A stretch of DNA of 64,000 nucleotides from Pyrenochaeta sp. MPI-SDFR-AT-0127 (lineage: Eukaryota; Ascomycota; Dothideomycetes; Pleosporales; Cucurbitariaceae): NCBI GenBank assembly GCA_020747015.1, contig JAGTJM010000007.1, positions 310,001-374,000 of the forward strand, read 5' to 3'. This document shows positions 20,403-30,478 of this stretch, piece after piece. The notes under the pieces were generated by a model, which saw nothing but the letters and a program-made list of their open reading frames with translations, ran no database searches and was not told where the DNA came from. How positions within the stretch are numbered: the stretch's first letter is position 1; the number at the start of each line of letters is the position of its first letter. The translations under genes were made by a program, and so were the position numbers.

Positions 20403-20928
20403 TCTGATCGTGAGCGCAGATCTCAAGGATGAGCGAAAGTGAACCTCGAGCTTGGTGTTGAATGGGCGATGATGATGTCCCATTTTATACTCGTCTTAAA
20501 CATGTTGACAAAGCATCATAGCACTGCCAACATCAAGGTTTCCCTTACGCTTAACCTCTTTCGAGAAGCCTGCCCGGACGCCAAGCCCTCCACTCTCACG
20601 TCAGCTATATGCGATAATTCTAAATTTCGTAAACTTATCTAAGAATCGTAGTACCGTCGCTAGACAAACATCTCGGCCCTATCCCATCTTACAAGATTAT
20701 GTCTCATACATTCGCATTGACCTTTCCATTTCACTTGCAGAGCGCGCGATTATGTTTCTAGAACGGTTTCGGAACCGGTCCGATTCATTTATCCATCCCA
20801 AGAGCCAAGGTAGCTTTTTTTCGCTCATGTGAAAATCGGACGATCCGGGGGTGGGTATTATATGGGATTTACGACGTCATATTGCTCCAGACGCAGGTGC
20901 ATACAGTGCCCTGCATCCGGGCTATTGG
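20403..20928. other. Upstream region of the carboxylesterase, no gene seen
   Basis: About 525 bp between the carboxylesterase start and the end of hAT element 3. It probably holds the esterase promoter. I see no coding sequence or repeat. Confidence 0.4.
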
Positions 20929-23602
20929 CAGGGATGTATATAATCTTTTGAATCTGAATTATGCCCCCGATTCAGATTAACTGTGAATCGAACCCTGTGA
21001 TTATGATTAGATTCGCAGATTCGCACGATTAATTGCCCTGTAGACTTACTCTCTACTCTCCTGACGCTTTTGAAGCCTGAGACTCTGTAATCTCTCTCTC
21101 TGCTTGTTTTATCATTAACTCAACGTCCTCGTCCCATATGATATTACCTTCCTGCTTTAAGAATACGCCATGTGATAGCTTGCTCGCCAGCCAATTCTTC
21201 AAACACTCTAAATGCTCGATCGTACGAGCTGACAGCCTTGCTCTCTCCCAGCTTATTGTTCTCCGCGCGCCGCTGAACACTCTCTCCGCCTCAGCTGACA
21301 TTGGTGGGATAGAGAAGATATCGATTGCGAGACGTGATAGGTCGGGATAGGCGTGTTGTTGCCGTTGCTCGAGCCACCATTCGAGTGCGGAGTCGTCTCC
21401 GATAGAGAAGGGAGGAGCCTGAGGTGAAAGAGACGTTACTTGCGCTGCGGAGAAAGTATTTGCTGAATACAAACCTTGATAAAACGCTCGAATTCATCCC
21501 CTTCTTCGGCCTCATCCTGTAAATAGACTCTTCGCTTCCACCGCTGATGAGCTGAGAGCTCTTCTTGAGGTTTTGGCCCTGTAGATAAGGCTGTTTTGTA
21601 GTTACCCCAGAGCTTACGAGCCGCGTTGATCGCTGGGTCAATGTAGCTAGACTGATGAGCCCACTGAGACGTTAAATATCGCTCGCGGAGGCTTGGATGA
21701 AGAAGAAGAGCAGCTACATAGACAGGAGCATCATCTGTAAGCTTGTAGTAGTCGCCAAATTTGTACCAGCTTGTCAGAAGACGCTCCATCATCACCCTAT
21801 TACTCTTATATTGCTGCTTGGCCTCGTCGTAGTGCGTAAGAAGGAAGTCCATGCCACTAAGCACCTGATCTAGCGTAGAAGTATCCCATTCAGTATCCTT
21901 AGTGACCTCGTAGAAGGGTTCAAGGAAGTCGTGTAGCTCTTGTAGCTCCTGCCAGTGACTTGGAAGGAGATAGTCAAGTAGTAGAGAGGGCTCTGCTTTT
22001 ATCCGTGTGTCAATAAAGTTGTTAATCCTGCCATGGAGACTAAGAGCGACGTGGATCATAAGATACCAGCTATTCCAGCGTGTCTTATTGTCGCGAGGTA
22101 TCATGCGGCCGGCTTGACGAAGGAAGGACTGATAGAGCTGATCTGACGACCTTATATAGATCACAAGGTTATGGAGCATCCCAATAGCGCCTAACTTACG
22201 CCACTCCGCCGCGCTGACCTGTCTTTCCAAATTTCCCTTAGTCTCATTCTTAGAGAGTAACGCAATCTGCCGAATAGCCTCCTCCGAGGCCTCTTTATCT
22301 TTGCCAAAGAGGAAGGCTTGTACAGCGAGGTTGATGATGTGGCCATTGCAGCGTAGGCGGTGTTGTGTAGGGTTGAATTGAGGTATTAATTTTGCGATAG
22401 CTCGTAGCATTGTATCGTTGCTATAGGCATTGCCAAGCGTAAACCAGCCAATTCGATCCTTAACGCCGTATTGCTCAACAACGCTTATAAAGATCTCTGC
22501 TTGAGCCTCTCCACTGTGAGTGCCAGGCAGCTCTCTAAGCGAAAGTAGTGCCTTTTGGACCTTGCGCGTGTCTGCGTCTACGAAGTGAGCAACTATTGCT
22601 TGTAGGCTCTTATGATTTGGCGCACTCCAGAGGTCGACTGTGAAGTGTATAAGCGAGAGAGAAGCTTGTAGCCTCTTCATAATTGCCGACTGGTGGAGGT
22701 GGAAGGAATCGTCAAGTTGTTGGGGTACTAGAGATCGGCTTTGCATGACAATATCGACGGCCATATAGTTGATAGAGTAGATGAGGGTGTAGATCTCTGC
22801 CCAGTCAGGGATAGAGAGAGGGAGACCTCGACGCGCGATGAGCTGGATGAGAGCCTCGTTATAGGCTTCCTTGTTGATAGCGGCCTTCAGATGCTTCTCT
22901 TGCTCTATATTACGACCTTCTTCACGTGCCTTTTGCTTGCTAAAGAGGCCTTCAATAGAGCCTTCAACTGCAGCCTTCTTCTCTGATGGCAGCGCAGCTA
23001 TGCGGATACCGTGTGAGAGTAGGTGTTCACGAATTCGATTGTGGGTAGACTGCTTGAAGTTACACTTCTTGCAATAGAAGATTCTCTGCCTATGAGCATT
23101 CCTTGCCGGCTCATCCCGCTGTGGATCTCGACTTTCTTCCCATAGGTCGGTACAGACAATTGGCCTGGCCTTGCGCTTTTTGGTGTTGATCGAGGGTTCT
23201 GCGTAAGGAAGCTCGGAATCGTCTTGTAGGGTTTCAATATTAGTAGTTCTAAGCTCTATAAGAGTGGCATTGTCGTCTGAATTGATATTGATTATGTTAG
23301 GCTTGTTAAAGGACATGGTGGTAGTAGTAAGAGTAGTACCTAACTTGTGTGTTTACCTGAGATGGACGCGTTCAGTATTCTGCCGCGTTTTCCAACCAAT
23401 CGGAATCCTTAGCGGCTTACCGCCTATAGAGGCTCCCCTGTCAACACCAACAAGACGCCCAATAGTAGCACCTATATCAACCCTTTATTAATCGTATTAA
23501 TCACATTTAATCATAGAGAGGTATGATTCACTGAATCATAATCAAACGCAGATTCAGATTCACATTTAATCTATTTAATCCGCAAGATTATATACAACCC
23601 TG
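20929..23602 (-). mobile_element. hAT transposon 3 with CAGGG terminal inverted repeats
   Basis: The left end CAGGGATGTATATAATCTT pairs with the right end, whose reverse complement is CAGGGTTGTATATAATCTT. The 8-bp flanks (GCTATTGG and TAATAGAT) differ, so no target duplication is visible. On the left lies the esterase upstream region and on the right a gag-like Copia segment. Confidence 0.8.
21053..23316 (-). CDS. hAT-family transposase (735 aa), second catalytic aspartate replaced
   Basis: Exons on the minus strand are 23316..21475 and 21418..21053. The intron begins GTTTGT and ends CCTCAG, and the phase closes to 735 residues. A BED-type zinc finger, YCKKCNFKQSTHNRIREHLLSH, lies near residue 80. 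The first catalytic block is HFTVDLWSAPNHKS. The second reads WFTLGNAYSNDT where the family has L-D-N-A, so the aspartate is glycine. RCNGHIINL keeps the CxxH histidine. The dimerisation block is IPPMSAEAERVFSGARR. The frame is otherwise undamaged, but loss of that acid predicts an inactive nuclease. The first residues may be misassigned by a few codons. Confidence 0.82.
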
Positions 23603-23630
23603 TAATAGATCCAAATCTCTATCCATGGTC

Positions 23631-24143
23631 TCACGATTGGCCCGTTCGTGCTCTTTTTCTGGATCGCGTTGATAGAGCTGGAGGCTCTTCGCTTTGGATA
23701 TAACTCTCCTCTTCATCTCCACTTGCCACAGGTCTTTTGTTTCTACCCGGTGGACTTGATGTGACATTAATGGTGATATTTGGAACAGAGCTAGATGTCC
23801 CGAATGTAAAGGTGTTGTTCGTAACAGTAGAATCAACGTAAGTGACTTGTGAAGCAGCTAGATCTCCTTGAGAGCCGCTGTTGCTTTGCTGTTCATCCTC
23901 GTCCGGCCGTAGCTGCTGGTCTACAATTGGCTGGGAGACTGACGGTTCAGGGGATGGGGACCGCAAGGTTGAATGTTCTGCTTCCGTTGTAGATGCCTGT
24001 GCTACATGAGGTTGGCTGTGTTCGCTGTTTCTGTTCCCGTTTACTGCTTGCCTTGCAACTCTAACTCCCTGAGCCTGATGGCGTTCTCTTACTGCCTCGA
24101 TTTCTGTGAGGCTCGCTTGTATAGCTCTGATCCGTTGCCACAA
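23631..24143 (-). pseudogene. Gag-like frame next to a Copia primer-binding site
   Basis: The open frame (170 codons) begins just inside a primer-binding-site-like sequence and is rich in S, Q, E and P with a basic end (TRSRKRARTGQ). Position and composition suggest the N-terminal half of a retrotransposon Gag, cut at 23602 by hAT element 3. I do not recognise a conserved domain, so this is positional inference. Its base composition is ordinary, unlike the AT-rich Copia DNA to the right. Confidence 0.4.
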
Positions 24144-24156
24144 CCGGGCTCATAAC
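24143..24156 (-). other. Primer-binding site (half-tRNA type), minus copy
   Basis: On the minus strand, GGTTATGAGCCCGG directly follows the LTR. It is complementary to the anticodon-loop region of initiator tRNA-Met, the priming mode known for Copia-type elements. Confidence 0.6.
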
Positions 24157-24530
24157 CTGTAAAGAAAGTAGGGTAAGGAGGAGGTAACTTTCTTTAATAA
24201 ATAGAATAGCCTAGTGACCTAGATAGGCTAGCAGCGGCTTAGCTCTTAGGATAATAATAAAGATTGCTTATATAAGCAGAAAGATATCTTAGATAGAAGG
24301 TAGGTAGGATAGAATAGATTATTTGCTAGGTACAGATTTTAGACAAGAGGTACAGGCTATTATTATAGATAAAATATAGAAGTCTAGGTCTTACTAGACT
24401 AGACAGAGTTTTCTTTATAATAACTGTTTGCGTATATAGTTACTGCAAACAGTTTATTATTATTATTAGTTCCTTTATTTCTAGCTGAAAATAGTAAATA
24501 AAGAATAAAGGAAAGTAACTTCCGCAAACA
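24157..24530 (-). repeat. Copia LTR (374 bp), minus orientation
   Basis: Read on the minus strand it starts TGTTTGCGGAAGT and ends TCTTTACA, obeying TG..CA. It is followed by GGTTATGAGCCCGG. Its 3' part is an inverted match of 26191-26421 over about 230 bp. Internal sequence lies on both sides (RNase H to the right, gag-like to the left), as in two elements sharing one LTR. Confidence 0.75.
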
Positions 24531-24533
24531 GGA

Positions 24534-24750
24534 TGTCAGATATAAGGAGAAGCTCAGAAGTACTACATAGGAAAGAGTGATAAAGAGTAGGACCGATAAC
24601 TATTGCTAATCTACGGAACCTCCGGAAGCAGAGGAGCTATAGAAGAAAGCAGGAGACACAACTCAACAAGAGATAGAATGATGATCAACACACAATCCAT
24701 CATCGCAATGATTCATTTCTGCAAAACGCATTTCAGCATTTTATCTAACA
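24534..24750. mobile_element. Solo LTR of family A (217 bp)
   Basis: Starts TGTCAGATATAAGG and ends TTTTATCTAACA, flanked by the 5-bp duplication CAGGA (24529-24533 and 24751-24755). The same length and near-identical sequence occur at 55201-55417. Confidence 0.88.
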
Positions 24751-25007
24751 CAGGAGCTTATTCTGCAAGCAACAGCTTTAAGGCTTAAGCTTAGAGTTAA
24801 GCCTTTTCCTTAATATCTCGCTTAATAGTAACGCTAGAATAATAAATTATATATTAATCTAATTAGATTTTACAGGCGAGTAAATCGTACTAAGTTTTAT
24901 TACCTAAGCTCTAATATAGCTTACGTAATTAGATAAAGAAAATAAGCTTAGATAGTTTAAGTATCTTAAGTATCTAAACTTTATACTTATAAGTTTATAG
25001 TAACTAA

Positions 25008-26190
25008 TTATAAGTCCTTAGTATTTATAAGATTAATTCTAGTTTTAAAGTCTAAAAACTTAGGTAAACTAGTAGGCTTAGTAAGGATATCTGCTAGTAT
25101 AGTACTAGTATTCTCATATACTAGATCTATATTGTTTTTTAATAGATTATCTCTTACAAAGTGATAGGTTATATCTACGTGCTTAGTCCTAGCGTGATAA
25201 ATAGGGTTTTTAGCTAGTTCTATAGCAGATAAACTATCTGTTTTAATTATATTTACTTTATTAAATATAGAGTATTTATTAATAGACTTATAATTAAATA
25301 GCTCTTTTATAAAATTTTGTAAATATAAGGATTCTTTAGTAGCTTCTTTTAGAGCTATATATTCAGCTTCTGCAGAACTAAGAGCTACTGTCTTTTGCAA
25401 TTTAGATAGCCAGCTAATAGCTACGCTATTATTATAGTTATTTTTATTATTATTAAATAAAAATATATTGCCTGTAGTAGACTTTCTAGAATCTATATCA
25501 CCCCCCCAATCTGAATCGCTAACTCCTAATAAATTAATACTATTAATAGTGTTATATTTATTATTAATAGTCTTATTTATATAGTCACTATAAATTAAGT
25601 CTTTATTTTGAGTTTTAATAATAGATTCAGATTGTATAGGCTCTAGAGTTAAGTCTAGACCTAGGTATCTAGTTTTTAATAGATAGCTCCAAATATTATT
25701 TAAATATTTATAGTGTTCTACGCTAGGATTAGACATAAAACGAGCTAAATAATTAATAGATTGTACTAGATCCGGCCTAGTAAAAATAGTAAGATAGATA
25801 AGAGATCCTAGTTCTTGTTGGTATCTATTAATATCTTCTAGTTTACTAGTTTCTAGATTTTTAGATAGTTTAATACCTAGAGGTATAGGTAGATCTTTAT
25901 CTTTATTATCTAGTTTATTATATTTAGCTAGAATCTTAGAAATAAAGCTTCTTTGTATTATAATTATAGATTTCTTAGATCTATCTCTAATTATTTCAAC
26001 GCCTAAGAATTGTTTTATTTCTCCTAGATTACTAACAGCTAATTTAGATATACTAGTTAGGTTTTTATATAGTCTATTAGCTAGATCTATATCTTTACTA
26101 AATACTAGTATATCGTCAACGTGTGTAGCTAGTATAATAGGGCTAGTATTATGAATAAAAATACTATTATCTATTTTTAAACTACTAAGA
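25008..26190 (-). CDS. Copia reverse transcriptase C-terminus and RNase H
   Basis: The minus-strand frame is open for about 394 codons to a stop at 25008. It contains the RT active-site block ATHVDDILVF (the D-D pair of Copia, usually Y-V-D-D), RSFISKILAKYN, the YxLGSLIYLTIFTRPDL block, and RNase H with DSDWGGDIDSRKSTTG, ALSSAEAEYIAL and NPIYHARTKHVDITYHFVRD. Both domains are needed for cDNA synthesis in the virus-like particle. The frame survives although the DNA is very AT-rich and almost free of CpA and TpG, with heavy use of CTA, AGT, ATA and TTA codons. The 5' part is absent: at about 26190 it is fused tail-to-tail to an LTR of opposite orientation. Confidence 0.85.
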
Positions 26191-26421
26191 CCTAGACTTC
26201 TATATTTTATCTATAATAATAGCCTGTACCTCTTGTCTAAAATCTGTACCTAGCAAATAATCTATTCTATCCTACCTACCTTCTATCTAAAATATCTTTC
26301 TACTTATATAAGTAATCTTTATTATTATCCTAAGAGCTAAGTCGCTGCTAGCCTATCTAGGTCACTAGGCTATTCTATTTATTAAAGAAAGTTACTTCCT
26401 CCTCTCCCTACTTTCTTTACA
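26191..26421 (+). repeat. Copia LTR fragment, plus orientation
   Basis: The last 230 bp of the same LTR as at 24157-24530, inverted, ending CTTTCTTTACA. Its 5' part is missing; reverse-transcriptase sequence of opposite strand abuts it. Confidence 0.75.
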
Positions 26422-26435
26422 GGTTATGAGCCCGG
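26422..26435 (+). other. Primer-binding site (half-tRNA type), plus copy
   Basis: GGTTATGAGCCCGG immediately follows the LTR end and is identical to the minus copy at 24143-24156. It is complementary to the initiator tRNA-Met anticodon arm. It marks the start of the internal region on the plus strand. Confidence 0.65.
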
Positions 26436-26847
26436 AGGCTTATAAGCTCTAAGGAACTTTATATATTTTATTACTTTAGTAAGCTTATATAAGCTACTAA
26501 GTAGTAAAAGGAAAAGAGTTATTTAACTCTATTATATCTATTACTTCCTAGTATAGATAATACTTTTATACTACTAGTATATTAGTTATTTATTAGCTTT
26601 TAAGCTATTTAGAGACGCGTAGGCTCTATTTAGTTAGCTTTTAGAAACTAGTATATATAGAGTTTAGAAGGATAAAAGCTATAGTTTTATTCTATTAGCT
26701 TAGGATAGAAGAAAATAACTGCTATAAAAAATACCCAGAACTAAGAACTAGTTATAATACTAAAAATAAGAGTATTAATAATACTAGTAAAAATATACTA
26801 AGTACTAGTTTAAATAATAAATATAAAACTAGTACTATAGACTTTAT
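26436..26847 (+). pseudogene. Gag region of the plus Copia piece, stop-riddled
   Basis: Almost no CpA or TpG dinucleotides remain, and many TAG/TAA codons interrupt the frame that leads into the protease. Near the end, CYKKYPELR fits the last part of a Gag zinc knuckle. This part looks RIP-mutated beyond coding. Confidence 0.55.
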
Positions 26848-27958
26848 CTTAGATTCTGGAGCTACTATACACACTAGTTATATAAAAGAGCTATTTACTA
26901 GTATTAGACCTACTAATATATCTATTAAGTGGGGTAATACTAATAATACTATTAAAGCTAGTGGTATAGGAGATATAGACGTCTATTTTACTAGTACTAA
27001 GAAAGTAGTAAAACTAAAAGACGTTCTATTTATTCCTAGCCTAGGAGTTAACTTATTAAGTCTTAGTCTCATAACTAAGAAAGATTATAAGTTATCTTTT
27101 AATAAAGATAGTTGCTTTATCTATACGCCTAATAATACTTTATTAACTAAGGGTAGTTATAGTCTAAAAGCTATAAAACAGCTTCTTAATAAGACTAAAG
27201 GAGTAGATCTAGATCTAAAAGATATAGAGACTGCTAGAGTTTCCTTAGATAATTGCTTAGTCTGTATTAAGGCTAAGCTAACTAAGAATATAAATAAAGA
27301 ACCTAGTACTAAAGTCTTAGGCTATCTAGATCTAATCTATATAGATATAGGAGGACCTATAACTCCTAGAACTTTTAGAGGTTATAAATACTATATAACT
27401 TTTAGAGATAGTTATACTAAGTACTTAGTCGTTAAGCTTCTTAAAACTAGAAAGAATACTAGAGAAGTTATAGAAAGTACTATAGTAGAACTAGAACTAG
27501 AGGCTGTAAATAATAGTAATAACCCTAATATAAATAATAACTTTAATAATAATAAAGTTAAGGCTCTACAGCTAGATAACGAATTTAAATCTAAAGATTT
27601 AGATAGTTATTTATCTAATAAAGGGATAGAAACTAGATATTCTGCGCCTTATACTTCTGAACAAAATGGAGCTGCAGAAATTATTAATAGAGTACTACTA
27701 AATAAAGTTAGAGCTCTATTAATAACTAGTAATTTACCTAATAATTTATGGGGAGAAGCTATCTTAACAGCTACTTATCTATATAATAGAACTCCTAGTA
27801 GTTCTATTAGTTTTAATACCCCTTATTATTTAAAATATAAAGAACTACCTAATCTAAGTAACCTTAGAATTTGGGGATCTTTAACTTATTATAAAGAAAC
27901 CTTTGCTTCTACTAGTAAACCTAGTATTATTAGATTATTATTGTCTATTTTTTGCTAT
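26848..27958 (+). CDS. Copia protease and integrase, open frame without methionine
   Basis: About 370 codons are open with no stop and no ATG. The protease active site is DSGATIH. The pre-integrase HHCC-like region includes CLVCIKAKLTK, and the integrase core has YIDIGGP, ALQLDNEFKS and a glutamate in SEQNGAAEIINR (a D,D-35-E arrangement). A Copia-typical YLYNRTPS and NLRIWGSL follow. Integrase inserts the cDNA and the aspartic protease matures the polyprotein. Codon choice avoids CA- and TG-containing codons, so His, Gln, Cys, Trp and Met are kept only at a few functionally constrained places. At about 27950 the frame runs into the Mutator-like element and the reverse transcriptase is missing. 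An ORF search that requires ATG would miss this region. Confidence 0.82.
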
Positions 27959-29920
27959 CTAGATTGGGAAACAGTGCTGGATAGGTGTAATCTGACTAGG
28001 ACAATTTGACGTATCCGGGAGTTGTTGGAAATATGTTACGCCTGATTGATACCGGTTTCGAGCCTCATCCTGTTGCTCCTTCCGACCGCTTGATGATGCT
28101 AGATTTCCAAGCCTCCGGGCCTCCGTCTCCCGCGTCCTTCGCTTCATCCTTTTCTGGACTGGGCGACCTCGCGAGGGAGCGTCAGGAGGTGGCTTTGTAA
28201 AGCCATCAGGTTCGAGATCGTCCAGTAAAATCGGTAGCAGGGAGTACTTGTACTGCTCACGATACTCAGATATCTCGTAGAACTTGGCGATATAATTCTC
28301 GGGTTTAGCATTGAAGAACCGACAGACAGCAATCGCATGTCTACAAGGAATTTTGTGATCCTGGAAAGCGAGACAAGAGCATTTCTGAGCTTTGAGCTGA
28401 ACGAGACGAGTCTTCCGGGCCCCTGGGTTTGCTCGGTATGCCAGAGCTACCATATTCTCGCGCTCTTGAGGAGTCACAAGGTACTGGCTACTCTCCTCAA
28501 GCTCTTTCCGGAAATATGCCATGGCATAGTTGGCATACTTCCCGTCTTTCTGGGGATTATGACGTCTTTCGTAGAACTTCGACATCATATACGTCCATAT
28601 ATGATGGAGTGAATGGAGAATCGGTAAGTCACGAGCCTCCTATAACTTGGTCTTAGTCCGAATAGAATAACAGGCTTTCTAACAGATTCACTTACCATCC
28701 AAGCGCTATTTATTTATCGACTCGGAAATATTGGAACATGTTTGACCAAACCGTGGGAAATCGACTAGTGGTGCATATGATGTTGCGTAGTGCTTTATAT
28801 CAATCTAATCCAGATAGTGACGCGCAGGAGCAGAAAGAGACTCGATCTGATCCAAAAAGGCTTTAAATTTAGCCTTAGTCTCGACCAGACAAGCAGCTCT
28901 GAACATCTTCTCAACCTTTCTTCCAAATTCGGTCCCAACATTCTCGGCAGGATGTTGCGTGCAGTGATAATGGAAAGCCCTTGGGAAAACCTCCGCGACA
29001 GCTGGAACCAGACCCTTTGCTCGATCGCTGACGATTGTAAGATGTTCAAAATCGTCACGCTCTTTCTCGTTAGTATCGAGATTGTCCAGAAAGTATTCCC
29101 TAAAACCATGCAGAAAGTCGAGCCACGATTCTTTGGACTCGCTTCTGGCGAATCCCCACATCAATAGTAGGATCTCCTCGTTGGCGTCAAGCGTTCTAAG
29201 AACAAGGAGAACCAGGTTCTTATCTGACTTCATATGGGTACCATCAACACAGATAAACCGTCGGGAGTGCCAAAATGCATGAATACAAGCTCTTGGCGCC
29301 ACATGGCACCATTGGAAAGTTCCATCATGACCCGTCGAGATGGCAGCGTTCGCCCTCGAAGTAGCATAGTTTCCTTGGTCATCCACGTCTGTATCAAGTT
29401 CGGTATTCGTAATTGCCTCGAGGAACGAAAGGATGAGCTGGAAGGACTTCGTCTTGTCTATGAAGGCACTGTTTTGGATCTCCTCCTTTGCACGCCACGC
29501 TTGTAGGTACGATATCTGATTCGAGTGCTGAAGTCTTTCAGCAGTCTGGATCTGGCGTGGCCTCGTTCGAAAGTCGCTCTTAACCATATCCCCTTGTCGG
29601 TGGGCAATGAGCTTTGCAGATCTTGACGCTTTCCAATCCTGATGGGAGCTAAGATCGCAGGTGTGAGGGATCAATTTCCGAAGCTCAAATTGATCGGATC
29701 GATTCATATAAGCGATCCGGAGGAAGAATTTGCATCCAGTTTCCTCGCTCGAGCGGCAAATGGCGTGGAATCTTGTCCTATCGCTGGAGGCTACTTTGAA
29801 TGACAGCCTCTGGGTTACCATGACGTGAAGAACCGACTCTTTTGCTTCATCGATTGACGCGAACGTCTGTCCGACAAATAGAGTATCGGGCAAATTCCGG
29901 GAGGATGCCATCGTAGACAA
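27959..29920 (-). pseudogene. Mutator-like (MULE) transposase, nearly complete, two lesions
   Basis: On the minus strand the first exon runs from 29920 to 28696. A 56-bp intron (28640-28695) follows and the second exon ends at 27959. Features in order: an N-terminal FAR1-like zinc region (residues about 40-80), the MULE core with CVDGTHMKS, LTIVSDRAKGL and the HYHCTQHPAENV block, and a C-terminal SWIM zinc finger, CSCLAFQDHKIPCRHAIAVC. Lesions are a TAG just after RHYLD (about 28802-28804, CAG to TAG is likely) and a one-base shift in the AAATAAATAG run near 28710. Both sit in the last part of exon 1. The start MSTMASSRN is plausible. The C-terminal codons overlap the element's terminal motif. 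Confidence 0.85.
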
Positions 29921-30337
29921 CTGTCGTTGTTTTTTGTGTTGATCTCCGTTTATTCACGTCAGAACGCGTCGTCTCTTTAACCGCGTTGGACGCGTTATGA
30001 GCCATTGCGGTTTTAGCGGGCCGCTAAATCTGACGCGAATAACAAGAAGTCCTACCACCCAATACCAAAAACAACGACATCATACAGACTCTCTTTTTAT
30101 GTAAAGCTGCTTTTGTCTACTGCCTGAGAGCGCCTGGGGGAGGCGCGAAGCCCACTAATAAAACGGTGGCATTTGGGATAGAAACAGTGGTATTCGGGAA
30201 AGAAACAGTGGCATTTGGGATATTTTTCGAGCTGACGTCACGTGTGTGGTAGTGTACTCAAAACAGTGGTAGATGGGAAATTTTTACGCCAAGCAGTGGT
30301 ATGGCGGAAATTTGCCGCTTAAAATAAACATGGAAAT
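29921..30337. repeat. MULE terminal region with five subterminal repeats
   Basis: No gene. Five imperfect copies of AACAGTGGYATTTGGGA lie at about 30162-30180, 30182-30200, 30203-30222, 30261-30280 and 30292-30312. An inverted partial copy (CACTGTTTCCCAA on the minus strand) marks the other end at about 27964-27976. Such repeats are likely transposase-binding sites. Confidence 0.6.
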
Positions 30338-30478
30338 AGTCAATCAACTCAACTCCACTGGAGGATCAGATTGAGTTGATTGAATAATCTGAGCACTCCG
30401 GGTTGAATGGATTGAATTGCTTTTTAATCAATCAACTCAATCAACCGATTCAACCAGTGGATTAATTTAGCAAGCCTG
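30338..30478 (-). mobile_element. Terminal fragment of a hAT element like hAT 1
   Basis: 141 bp matching 6731-6871 with a few mismatches, ending AGCAAGCCTG. Only the right terminus remains. Its outer bases overlap the stop codon of SAT4 gene 2. Confidence 0.8.
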
